Source of the DNA: UBA6522 sp965237785
GTDB taxonomy: Bacteria > Pseudomonadota > Gammaproteobacteria > Steroidobacterales > Rariloculaceae
Reading direction: 5' to 3'
DNA length: 64,000 nt
Assembly (NCBI GenBank): GCA_965237785.1
Contig: OZ250159.1
Span: forward strand, 62,001 to 126,000
The notes under the pieces were generated by a model. That model made no database searches, was not told the DNA's origin, and worked only from the letters and a program-made list of their open reading frames with translations. This document shows positions 26,518-34,778 of this stretch, piece by piece. Every line of letters starts with the position of its first letter. Within the stretch, counting starts at the first letter, position 1. A program made the position numbers and the translations under genes.

Positions 26518-27504
26518 CTACGCCGCGGCGCGTTCCAGTTCGCGAGCGGCCTCGTGAATGCTCGCTATATTGATCGCACCAAAATAATCGGCGCCGCTGC
26601 CGTGAGCCCGTAGCGTCTTCTTGACGACGGATTCCAGGGTGGGTCGCTTTGCCTCGGGCCCTTCGCCCCGGCCGATTCCGCCGCCGATCTCGACAATGGC
26701 ATCCACACCCGCTGCGAGTGCCGCTTCCATGCATGCTTGCCAGCGGACCGGGTGGAATAGCTGGAAGAACAATCGCGATCGAATGGCGTTCGCGTCGGAT
26801 TCGTGCAGATCACCGGTGTAGTTGGCTAGCACGTCGGTGGTCAATGGTTTGAATTCAACCGATTCGAGCACATCCCTGAAGCGGCGTGCCGCGTCCACCA
26901 TCAGGTAGGTGTGAAACGCGCCGCCCGTCTTGAGCCGCACGGCTCGCTTGCGCGGGTAGTTGGCGGCGAGATCGGCGGCCAAGCGGTCAAGATCCTGCTC
27001 CCGGCCGGCGATCACCGTCTGCTCCGGGAGATTGCAACCGCCGATACCGCAGAAGTGCCGGTCCGCCAGCGCGCGGGCGGTCGTCACATCAAGGGCCGTC
27101 GCCAGCATCCCGCCCTCGCCAAATTCGTTCATTAATTCCGCGCGACGCATCACCAGCGTCAGCGCGTCACCGAAACTCAGTGCTCCGGCGGCAACCAGCG
27201 CAGTATATTCTCCCAGGCTGTGTCCGGCCGTCAGCGCGGGACGCAAATCCGGTACGAGGCTCCGGAGCGACTCCAGGCAGGCCATCTGGTGGGTCACGAT
27301 GGCCGGTTGGGTAAAGCGGGTGTTGTCAAGCTGAAGTTGCGGATCGTTGCAGCACAAATCCGCCATGTCATAGCCCGCAACCTCGCTGGCCTGGTCGAAT
27401 ATTTCGCGGGCCGGAGCGAATTCCGCGATCAGATCGGAGCCCATGCCCCGGTACTGCGATCCTTGCCCTGGAAAGATCAAAAAGTTCCGTCTGGGATCAG
27501 ACAC
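26518..27504 (-). CDS. fabD: ACP S-malonyltransferase-like protein
   Basis: A 328-residue acyltransferase of the FabD family. It has the oxyanion motif FPGQGSQYRGMG, the nucleophile in GHSLGEYTALVAAG, the acyl-CoA carboxylate-binding arginine in LVMRRAELM, and the catalytic histidine in GGAFHTYLM. FabD moves malonyl from CoA to acyl carrier protein. No fabH, fabG or acpP lies nearby, and the sequence between VDAIVEIGGGIGRGEGPEAK and the C-terminus is unusual, so it may serve a specialised acyl pathway instead of core fatty acid synthesis. It sits between an M20 hydrolase and cysC on the same strand. Confidence 0.85.
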   Translation of the reverse strand: MSDPRRNFLIFPGQGSQYRGMGSDLIAEFAPAREIFDQASEVAGYDMADLCCNDPQLQLDNTRFTQPAIVTHQMACLESLRSLVPDLRPALTAGHSLGEYTALVAAGALSFGDALTLVMRRAELMNEFGEGGMLATALDVTTARALADRHFCGIGGCNLPEQTVIAGREQDLDRLAADLAANYPRKRAVRLKTGGAFHTYLMVDAARRFRDVLESVEFKPLTTDVLANYTGDLHESDANAIRSRLFFQLFHPVRWQACMEAALAAGVDAIVEIGGGIGRGEGPEAKRPTLESVVKKTLRAHGSGADYFGAINIASIHEAARELERAAA

Positions 27505-27564
27505 CGGTTGTTTCTCCGCGGACCTGCCGAAAACCGCGCAGCATACGCACCGGAGCGGGGTAGC

Positions 27565-28752
27565 TCAACCCGGCGCCTCACCCGGCGCCTGACGAAGGAA
27601 ATCCTGCGCCAGGCGGGCCCAGTAGGTGGCGCCCAGCGTCAGGATGCCGTCGTTGAAGTCGTAGTCCGGATTGTGAATCATGCAGCCGCCCTCGCCGGCA
27701 CCGTTGCCGATCAATACGAAGCAGCCTGTGCTGGCCTCGAGCAGATAGGCGAAGTCCTCCGACACCATGACAGGGTCTGCCTGGGCGTCGACGTTGGCCG
27801 CGCCGACGATGCCGGCGGCGGTTCCCAGGGCCAATTCGGTGCTCGCGGCCGCGTTGATCACGGCAGGGTAACGGGCGGTGAACTCCACGGCGCCGCTCGC
27901 GCCGAGGCTGCTGCAGACACCCTCTACTATCTCGACGACCCGCCGGCACAACAGGTTCCGCACCGCTGGATCGAAGCAACGGATGCCGCCGCCCAGTTCC
28001 ACTCGCGGCGGAATCACATTGTCGGCATCGCCGCCGTGTATCCGCGTCACGCTGAGGACCGCGCTCTGCCGCGGGTCAACATTGCGGCTGACGATGGTTT
28101 GCAGTGCGGTAACGACTTGTGCGGCGGTCGCGATCGGGTCGACGCCGTCCTGGGGCGCGGCGCCGTGAGCGCCCCGCCCTTGGATGCGAATGTTGAACGT
28201 ATCCAGGGATGCCATCATCGGTCCGGCGCGGGCGGCAAATCGACCGGCTTCCAGATTGGGCCAGTTGTGCATGCCGAATACGGCGTCCACCGGCAAGCGC
28301 CCGAATAGTCCGTCATCCAGCATCCGCTTGGCGCCGCCGGCGGCTTCCTCCGCCGGCTGGAAGATGAACCGGATCGTCCCGGAGAATTCGCCGTGCTCGG
28401 CGAGGTAGCGGGCCGCGCCCAGCAGCATGGTGGTGTGCCCATCGTGGCCGCAGGCGTGCATGCATCCCGGGTGGCGCGAACGGTGCGCGAAGGTATTGGT
28501 TTCTTCCATGGGCAGGGCGTCCATGTCCGCCCGCAGCCCGACTGCCGGCCCATCGCCCATGGTTAGTGTGCCGACCACACCGGTTTCCGCAAGACCGCGG
28601 TCGACGTCGATACCCCAACTGCGAAGACGCTCGGCGACGAATCCGGCGGTTCGGTGCTCCTGATAGGCAAGTTCCGGATGGGCGTGCAGATCCCGCCGCC
28701 ACGCCACAAGATCCGATTCGAAGGCCTGGATTTCAGGAAGGATCCGCGTCAT
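27565..28752 (-). CDS. M20 family amidohydrolase (hippurate hydrolase-like)
   Basis: A 395-residue metal-dependent amidohydrolase. The metal site motifs are intact: GCMHACGHDGHTTMLLGAAR, the QPAEEAAGGAKRMLDD segment with the general-base glutamates, and the histidine in VFGMHNWPNLEAG. The dimerisation domain includes RGAHGAAPQDGVDPI. Relatives hydrolyse N-acyl amino acids, hippurate, indole-acetyl amino acids or N-acetyl-diaminopimelate; the substrate is unresolved. An upstream in-frame GTG (28761) is a weaker start. The gene lies downstream of the MFS transporter gene and may be part of its transcription unit. Confidence 0.88.
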   Translation of the reverse strand: MTRILPEIQAFESDLVAWRRDLHAHPELAYQEHRTAGFVAERLRSWGIDVDRGLAETGVVGTLTMGDGPAVGLRADMDALPMEETNTFAHRSRHPGCMHACGHDGHTTMLLGAARYLAEHGEFSGTIRFIFQPAEEAAGGAKRMLDDGLFGRLPVDAVFGMHNWPNLEAGRFAARAGPMMASLDTFNIRIQGRGAHGAAPQDGVDPIATAAQVVTALQTIVSRNVDPRQSAVLSVTRIHGGDADNVIPPRVELGGGIRCFDPAVRNLLCRRVVEIVEGVCSSLGASGAVEFTARYPAVINAAASTELALGTAAGIVGAANVDAQADPVMVSEDFAYLLEASTGCFVLIGNGAGEGGCMIHNPDYDFNDGILTLGATYWARLAQDFLRQAPGEAPG

Positions 28753-28768
28753 GGCGTTCACCGGGAGT

Positions 28769-28802
28769 TTAGGCGAGGACGATCATTAGGCGGGGACGAT
28801 AA
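28769..28802. repeat. Two tandem copies of a 17-bp sequence
   Basis: TTAGGCGAGGACGATCA (28769-28785) is directly followed by TTAGGCGGGGACGATAA (28786-28802), two mismatches in 17. It lies between the MFS and M20 genes. It may be a short slippage product or a binding site; no function is evident. Confidence 0.5.
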
Positions 28803-28841
28803 TAAGGCCGCCGCGGGCTTTGACCAAGGACGTAATTGCCG

Positions 28842-30146
28842 TCATCCGCGCTCCGCCCGGGAAATTCCTTCCTGTTCGTCCAGCGGAATCATCAGCACCA
28901 GCCCCGCGGCGAACAAGACAAGCACCACGGAGATGCCCCAACGCTGGGATCCTGTCCATTGAGTGAGCACGCCGAGCAGGAACGGTCCGACAAAGGCTGT
29001 CAACTTGCCGGAGAAGGCGAAGAAGCCGAAAAATTCGTTCTCGGTTCCCTTGGGCACGAATCGGCCCAACAGGGAGCGGCTGGCGGCCTGATTGGGTCCG
29101 AGGAAAATGCCGGTGATAACGCCCGCAACCCATAGCCACAGCTTGTCCGTCGCCACGATGGCCAGCGCGGTAGCCACGGTGAGTCCAATCAAGGAAATAA
29201 TGATCGTCCGCTTGCCGCCGATCCGGTCGTCGAGGTAGCCCATGGCCAGTGCTCCGGCCCCCGCGGCGACATTTAGCGCGATCCCGAATACCAACACTTC
29301 CTGAAGCGTGAAGCCGAATGATTCGGCGGCGTAGATTCCACCGAACGCGATGACGGTGACCAGGCCGTTGTTGTAGAAGAAACGCGCCACGAGCAGGCGC
29401 ACGATCTGACGGTACCTGCGAATCTCCGCGAAGGTATTGCGCAACTGTCGCACCGCGTCGCCGACGACGCTTCCTCGGTCGGAGATAGCGGAGCGGTCCT
29501 CGGGGACCCAGAACAGGAAGGGCAGCGTGAAGACCGCAAACCACGCCGCCGTCAGCAGATTCGTGGCGCGAATATTCTCACCGGCTTCCGTGCTGAAACC
29601 GAACCACGGATTGGCTGGCTGAACCAGCGCGACCAATGCCACGAGCAGGGCCAGAAGGCCGCCCACGTAGCCCAGCGCCCACCCATAACCGGAAACTCGC
29701 CCGATGCGTCCCGGGGGCGCGATGTCCGGAAGAAAGGCGTTGTAGAAAACGGTGGCAAACTCATAGCCCAGATTGGCTACGATCACGAGCACCAGGGCAG
29801 CCGCAATCTGCCCGGGCAGGACCTGGTAGAGTCCGGCGGTGGCGAGCACGCAAACCAGCGATGACAGCAGAACAAATGCCTTGCGATACCCGCCGCGGTC
29901 CGCAAGGGCCCCCAGCAGCGGTGAGCAGATCGCCGTGATTAACGCCGTGATCGCGATCGCCCGCGACCACAGCGCGGTGCCGGTGATCGGATCGGGCGCG
30001 ATGGCCTGGGTGAAGTAGGTGGCGTAGACGAACGTGATTACCAGTGTCGTGAACGCCGAATTGGCGAAATCGTACATCGCCCACGACCAGATGGCGCGGC
30101 GGCCGTACAACGGCTTCAACGACCGTCTTTCCGCAACTCCCGTCAT
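28842..30146 (-). CDS. MFS transporter of the UMF1/Atg22-like family
   Basis: A 434-residue inner-membrane protein with about 12 helices. The UMF1 signature near the start is clear: AIWSWAMYDFANSAFTTLVI, then LLGALADRGGYRKAFV and NLGYEFATVFYNAFLPDIAP, GYGWALGYVGGLLALL. Bacterial UMF1 members are poorly characterised; the yeast relative Atg22 exports amino acids. The ATG overlaps the end of the hydroxyacid dehydrogenase gene (ATGA), so they are co-translated. A small organic acid or amino acid substrate would fit the context but is inference. Confidence 0.85.
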   Translation of the reverse strand: MTGVAERRSLKPLYGRRAIWSWAMYDFANSAFTTLVITFVYATYFTQAIAPDPITGTALWSRAIAITALITAICSPLLGALADRGGYRKAFVLLSSLVCVLATAGLYQVLPGQIAAALVLVIVANLGYEFATVFYNAFLPDIAPPGRIGRVSGYGWALGYVGGLLALLVALVALVQPANPWFGFSTEAGENIRATNLLTAAWFAVFTLPFLFWVPEDRSAISDRGSVVGDAVRQLRNTFAEIRRYRQIVRLLVARFFYNNGLVTVIAFGGIYAAESFGFTLQEVLVFGIALNVAAGAGALAMGYLDDRIGGKRTIIISLIGLTVATALAIVATDKLWLWVAGVITGIFLGPNQAASRSLLGRFVPKGTENEFFGFFAFSGKLTAFVGPFLLGVLTQWTGSQRWGISVVLVLFAAGLVLMIPLDEQEGISRAERG

Positions 30147-31216
30147 ATGAGCGGTGTCTCACCGAATCGCGCCAGCCACTTGGGGATCGCATCCACATTG
30201 TAGACGTGCTCCGGAACCCGGCCCCTGAGCGCCGCCAGGGTGGCGTCCGTGGCCCAGGGAATGGCCGGCTGAAGCGTACCGGGATGGTTCGCGCTGACCA
30301 TGTGTGGGCAGAGAAGCACCTTGTCCCCCAGCGTGAGTATCCGGGCGTGCTTGGCCGGGGGTTCCTCCGGCAGCACATCCAGTGCGGCACCGGCGATGCG
30401 GCCATCCTCGAGCGCGTCGCAGAGCGCGTCCAGGTTGACCACCGCACCGCGGCAGGTATTGATGAGTATCGCCTTGGCTTTCATCGATTCGAGTTCGTTC
30501 GCGCCGATGAACCCGCGCGTCTCCTCCGTCAGGGTGACATGCAGGGTGATCACATCGGATTCCTGGAGCAGTTGCGCCAACTCGACGCGGGCAGCGCCGT
30601 AACGCCTGAATTTCTCGTCCTCGACATAGGGATCGCAGGCGAGGAGCCGAACCTTCCAGGGTGCCAGCAACTCCGCGACACGGGAGCCGCAACGGCCAAG
30701 CCCGACGATACCCACCGTGAGGCCGGGATAGCCGTCTTCACGACGGCCGAGATGCGTTCCCAGCAGTTCGTTGTCGCGCCAGCCGCCGTCCTTGACGCGG
30801 CGGTCCCGTTCCCGAATGCGCTTGAACAGTGTCAGCATGAAGGCGACGGTTCCCTCGGCGACACCGCCCCAGTTGGCTTCCGTCGGGCAGTGCGTGACGA
30901 GCACGCCGCGGGCGCTCGCTGCCGCCAGGTCCACGTCTTCCACGCCGATGGTGTACTTTGAGACGATTCGCAGATCCGGGAGTTGTTCAAGAAAAGCGTC
31001 GTCCACGGGGGTTCGCTTGATGGTCGCACCCATCAACGCGTGGGCCCCCCGGGCCAGTTCAAGCAGGGTGTCGCGCGCGATGCCGGCTCTCCAGGAGGAC
31101 TCGCCGAGAGTCACCTCGCAGCCGGCATCCTGAATACGCCGATGGGACGCACCGGATGCGTCAATGGGGATATAGATGCAGACCCGGGGGCGGCTCAGGA
31201 GGCGCTCCGCATTCAG
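30143..31216 (-). CDS. D-2-hydroxyacid dehydrogenase, NAD-binding
   Basis: A member of the phosphoglycerate dehydrogenase-like family. The Rossmann motif is VGIVGLGRCGSRVAE, the substrate arginine sits in NTCRGAVVNLDAL, the glutamate in DVLPEEPP and the catalytic histidine in LLCPHMVSANHPG. The start is a problem: homology begins at about RVCIYIPIDASGASHRR, but there is no in-frame ATG, GTG or TTG near it. I placed the start at the in-frame CTG at 31216, which overlaps the stop of the upstream microprotein; the open frame itself runs to 31345 with an unlikely basic N-terminus. The 3' end overlaps the MFS gene by 4 bp. Confidence 0.8.
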   Translation of the reverse strand: MNAERLLSRPRVCIYIPIDASGASHRRIQDAGCEVTLGESSWRAGIARDTLLELARGAHALMGATIKRTPVDDAFLEQLPDLRIVSKYTIGVEDVDLAAASARGVLVTHCPTEANWGGVAEGTVAFMLTLFKRIRERDRRVKDGGWRDNELLGTHLGRREDGYPGLTVGIVGLGRCGSRVAELLAPWKVRLLACDPYVEDEKFRRYGAARVELAQLLQESDVITLHVTLTEETRGFIGANELESMKAKAILINTCRGAVVNLDALCDALEDGRIAGAALDVLPEEPPAKHARILTLGDKVLLCPHMVSANHPGTLQPAIPWATDATLAALRGRVPEHVYNVDAIPKWLARFGETPLI

Positions 31217-31296
31217 AGTTCGCCGCCGGACCCTTCGAGGTAGTACACACCGGCGGCCACCAGTCCCAGGAAACCGACTCCAAAGGCGATTCTCAT
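31213..31296 (-). CDS. 27-residue single-helix membrane microprotein
   Basis: ATG at 31296 to TGA at 31213-31215 encodes one hydrophobic helix (RIAFGVGFLGLVAAGVYYL) followed by a short acidic, glycine-rich tail (EGSGGEL). It lies directly before, and overlaps the probable start of, the D-2-hydroxyacid dehydrogenase gene, so it may be a coupled leader. Its size is far below usual gene-calling limits. Hydrophobicity and position support it; there is no family assignment. Confidence 0.5.
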   Translation of the reverse strand: MRIAFGVGFLGLVAAGVYYLEGSGGEL

Positions 31297-31430
31297 GACA
31301 TATCTTCTTGTGTCCAGGTTGGCGTGTGTTGCGTTCCGCTATCATACCCGGCTGGCGGAATTAACTCATCCGCGGTAGAAGGAAAATAGGAGACTCCGGC
31401 GGCGCGCGCCGTCGATTCGGGATCAGCTCG

Positions 31431-33152
31431 ATGGGTAAAAAACGTCTGCAAGTAGACAGCGTCGCCGAGGGGTTCCTGGAACTGTTGGAAACGCGCGGTG
31501 TCAGGTATTTTTTTGGCGCCGGGGCCGGAACGGACTTTCCCCCATTCATCGAGGCTTTTGCCAAGCGCGAAGCCCTGGGTCAAGGGGACGGTTTGAGGCC
31601 GATCACGGTGATTCACGAAATCACGGCGATCGCAATGGCCCACGGCTACACCATGGTGACCGGCGAACCCCAGGCGGTGATGGTCCACACCATCGCCGGA
31701 ACCGCCAACGCCGCCGGTGGGATCATCAACGCGGCCCGTGCCCGAGTTCCCATGTTGGTGGCTGCCGGGCGCACCTCGATTACCGAGAAGGGCCACGTCA
31801 CGTCCCGCGCCGCCACCATCCACTGGGCCCAGGAGTCGTTTGACCAGGCGGCCATGGTGCGCGAGTTCGTGAAGTGGGATTATGAATTGCGCCGCGGCGA
31901 GCAGTTGGAAACCGTGGTCGACCGCGCGCTGGCCATAACCGCCAACGCGCCGTCGGGACCGGTCTACCTGACGCTGCCTCTGGATGTGGCCGGGGCACCG
32001 TTGCAGGAGCTCGAGTACGCCGCCACCGCTCGGATGAGTCCCTCGGCGCGCGCGCAACCTGAGCCCGACGCCATCGACCGCGCGGCAAGGGTACTTGCAG
32101 GGGCGGACAATCCCCTGATCGTGGTCTCATCCCTCGGCCGCGACCCGGAGGCGGTAGGCGCGCTGGTGGCGCTGTCGGAGCGCCTGGCGATTCCCGTGGT
32201 CGAGTCCTGGGGCGCGTACCTGAATTTCCCCCATGATCACCCGTTGCATCAGGGGTTCGAGTCCGGCGGGTTGATTGCCGGGGCCGATGTCATTGTTGCC
32301 ATCGAGTCCGATACACCGTGGTTTCCGAACCGCGCTGAGCCGCGACCCGACGCCACCGTGATCCAGATCGACGACGACCCGCTTTACGAGCGCTATCCCA
32401 TTCGCGGCTACGCCACGGAACTCGGGCTTGCGGGACACGCGGGGAGCACGTTGCGAGCGCTGGATAACCGGATCGCCCGGCACCCATTGCCGGAAGACAA
32501 GATCGAGGCGCGGCGCCGGCGCTGGGCGGATGCGCACCAGCGGCAGCGTCGGGGATGGCGTAAAGCCGCTCGCGGCGTCAGTCAGGACCGGCCCATGGAC
32601 TACCGGTGGATCTCCCGATGCGTTGGGGAGGCACTGGACGATGACGACATCGCCGTCACCGAGATCTCTCTGGACCCGACCCAGACCTGCTTCAAGAGGC
32701 CGGGAACGTTCTTCAGTCATCCCCACTCCGGGGTGTTGGGTTGGGGTCCGGGGGCGGCTCTCGGCGCCAAACTGGCCTGCCCGGACCGCACGGTGGTTTG
32801 TGCCATCGGCGACGGCAGCCATGTATTCGGCGTGCCCACGGCGACTCACTTCATGTCGGCGGCCTGCGATCTGCCGGTGCTTTTCGTCATCTACAACAAC
32901 GGCAGTTGGCAGCGATCCCGGGAAGCCGCGTTCCGGTATGCCCCGGGCGGCTGGGCGGCGCGGGCCAAGTCCGTGCCGCTCTGTGAGTTGGAGCCGTCAC
33001 CACGCTTTGAACTGATCTGCGAGGCCAATGGCGGCTACGGTGAGCGCGTCGAGGATCCAGGCGAGCTGCCCGCGGCGCTTGAGCGGGCGTTGCACGTGGT
33101 CGAAGTCGAGAAACGGCAGGCGTTGCTCAACGTGATTGCCGGGAAGGGCTAG
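31431..33152 (+). CDS. Thiamine-diphosphate-dependent enzyme, 2-keto acid decarboxylase/ALS-like
   Basis: A 573-residue ThDP enzyme distinct from the one at 17.3 kb. The Pyr domain has VIHEITAIAMAHGYTMVTGE with the activating glutamate, the central domain has NPLIVVSSLGRDPEAVGALV, and the PP domain carries GDGSHVFGVPTATHFMSA with the closing NN in VIYNNGSWQ. It looks like a thiamine-requiring protein of the benzoylformate decarboxylase/acetolactate synthase superfamily. It is divergent from the dehydrogenase/MFS/M20 unit, so they may share a regulatory region and a 2-oxo/2-hydroxy acid theme. Substrate not predictable. Confidence 0.85.
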   Translation: MGKKRLQVDSVAEGFLELLETRGVRYFFGAGAGTDFPPFIEAFAKREALGQGDGLRPITVIHEITAIAMAHGYTMVTGEPQAVMVHTIAGTANAAGGIINAARARVPMLVAAGRTSITEKGHVTSRAATIHWAQESFDQAAMVREFVKWDYELRRGEQLETVVDRALAITANAPSGPVYLTLPLDVAGAPLQELEYAATARMSPSARAQPEPDAIDRAARVLAGADNPLIVVSSLGRDPEAVGALVALSERLAIPVVESWGAYLNFPHDHPLHQGFESGGLIAGADVIVAIESDTPWFPNRAEPRPDATVIQIDDDPLYERYPIRGYATELGLAGHAGSTLRALDNRIARHPLPEDKIEARRRRWADAHQRQRRGWRKAARGVSQDRPMDYRWISRCVGEALDDDDIAVTEISLDPTQTCFKRPGTFFSHPHSGVLGWGPGAALGAKLACPDRTVVCAIGDGSHVFGVPTATHFMSAACDLPVLFVIYNNGSWQRSREAAFRYAPGGWAARAKSVPLCELEPSPRFELICEANGGYGERVEDPGELPAALERALHVVEVEKRQALLNVIAGKG

Positions 33153-33421
33153 ACCGGATATCTCTATATGGATGCCACCGATGACTACCGCCCTGGCCCT
33201 ACGCTGCATCGGCACCTGACATACCCCAACCCGCGGACGGCTGCTATTGTGAAGGAATTTCTCCTTCAAAAAAGTCTTTGTATGGGATCGCCGACTTGCG
33301 GCAGGAACCTCGGCGAAATCGTCTACAATCCCTGCAATCCTTGCCGAGGGACCGTCAGGCGGCCTGTTGGCGCCTAACCCGGTCCCGCTGAAACCCTGAG
33401 CACAACGAGGAGACAGCGACC

Positions 33422-34771
33422 ATGCAAGACCAATCGGCGGTTGCCCCGGCCAACCGGGAAGCGGAAAACAGTGCGAAGCCAACGACGGCAGATGTCGTGC
33501 GGCAATACGAAGAGTACATTTTTCCCCAGGTGAAGAGCCTGCACACCGAGCCCATGGTCGTGACCGACGGCCGTGGTGGCCGTGTCAAGGATCTTGAAGA
33601 GCGTACCTATCTCGATTTCTTCGGCGGCATTCTCACGGTATCCCTTGGCCACGCCAACCCGGAGGTGAACCGGGCCATCATCGCTCAAGTGCAACGGCTC
33701 TCCCACATTTCCACTCTCTACCCGACCTTGCCGATGGGCGAACTGGCGGAGCGCCTGGCCCGCATTACCCCCGGGGCGCTGCAGAAGTGCTTCTTCACCG
33801 CTTCCGGCAGCGAGGCTGACGAGGCTGCGATCATGATGGCGCAAAGCTACACCGGCAACACCGAGGTCATCGCCTTGCGCCACGGCTATTCGGGCCGCAC
33901 CCAACTCGCCCAGGGTCTGACGGGCAATGCAGCCTGGCGCGCCTCGGGGGACCGGGCCAGCGTCGTGCGTCATGCGCTCTCGCCCTATTGTTACCGCTGT
34001 CCGCTGAAGTTGACCTACCCCAAGTGCGGTGTGGCCTGCGCCCGGGATGTCGAGGAGTTGATCCAGACCGCAACTTCCGGCCGGGTGGCGGGGATGCTGG
34101 CGGAGCCGATCCAGGGTGTCGGCGGTTTCGTCACGCCGCCCGAGGAGTACTACGCCATCGTTGCGGAAATCGTGCGCAAGTACGGCGGCGTCTTCATTGC
34201 CGATGAAGTACAGACCGGCTTTGGCCGCACCGGGCGCATGTGGGGCATAGAGCACTACGGCGTGGAACCGGACATGATGACCATGGCCAAGGGCATCGCC
34301 AACGGCATGCCGCTCGGGGCGTTGGTCGCCACGGCGCCGGTGGCGGATTCACTGGACAAATCCACCATCTCCACCTTCGGCGGCAATCCCGTGAGTTGCT
34401 CGGCGGCCAATACCGTGATCGATATCGTTGAGCGGGACAACTTGGCCGCCCATGCCGGTCGGCAGGGAGCCCGTCTGCGCGACGGTTTGCTGCGCATTCA
34501 GCGCCGATTCCCCGCCTGCGTCGGCGATGTGCGCGGCAAGGGGCTCATGCAGGCTATCGAATTGGTGACCGATGAAACCGCCGGCAACCGCACGCCGGAG
34601 CCCGAACTGACGCAGGCGCTGCTCGACGCCGCACGCGTGCGGGGGCTGTTGATGGGCCGCGGCGGCACTTACGGCAACGTGATCCGCATATCGCCGCCGC
34701 TCAACGTCAGCGCTGCGGAGGTCGATGAGGCGCTGGCTCTTCTTGAGCAGGCAATCGCCGCGGTCGCGTAG
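33422..34771 (+). CDS. Class III aminotransferase (AGXT2-like)
   Basis: A 449-residue PLP enzyme of class III. The motifs are FFTASGSEADEAAIMMAQSY, the aspartate in VFIADEVQTGFGRTGRM, and the PLP-lysine in MTMAKGIANGMPLGA, with STFGGNPVSCSAANTVIDIV. It is closest in look to alanine-glyoxylate aminotransferase 2, omega-amino-acid and 2,2-dialkylglycine types. A cysteine-rich insert (SPYCYRCPLKLTYPKCGVAC) is notable. GAGGAGACAGCGACC precedes the ATG. It converges with the DMGDH-like pair, ending 7 bp from the next gene, and may process amino acids released by them. The 269 bp upstream hold no gene. Confidence 0.87.
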   Translation: MQDQSAVAPANREAENSAKPTTADVVRQYEEYIFPQVKSLHTEPMVVTDGRGGRVKDLEERTYLDFFGGILTVSLGHANPEVNRAIIAQVQRLSHISTLYPTLPMGELAERLARITPGALQKCFFTASGSEADEAAIMMAQSYTGNTEVIALRHGYSGRTQLAQGLTGNAAWRASGDRASVVRHALSPYCYRCPLKLTYPKCGVACARDVEELIQTATSGRVAGMLAEPIQGVGGFVTPPEEYYAIVAEIVRKYGGVFIADEVQTGFGRTGRMWGIEHYGVEPDMMTMAKGIANGMPLGALVATAPVADSLDKSTISTFGGNPVSCSAANTVIDIVERDNLAAHAGRQGARLRDGLLRIQRRFPACVGDVRGKGLMQAIELVTDETAGNRTPEPELTQALLDAARVRGLLMGRGGTYGNVIRISPPLNVSAAEVDEALALLEQAIAAVA

Positions 34772-34778
34772 CCCGGCG

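Noticed and set aside
33251..33267. GAAGGA-ATTTC-TCCTTC hairpin as a terminator after the second TPP enzyme gene
   Set aside because: The stem is only 6 bp and is followed by A instead of T on the plus strand, so it does not make a convincing rho-independent terminator.
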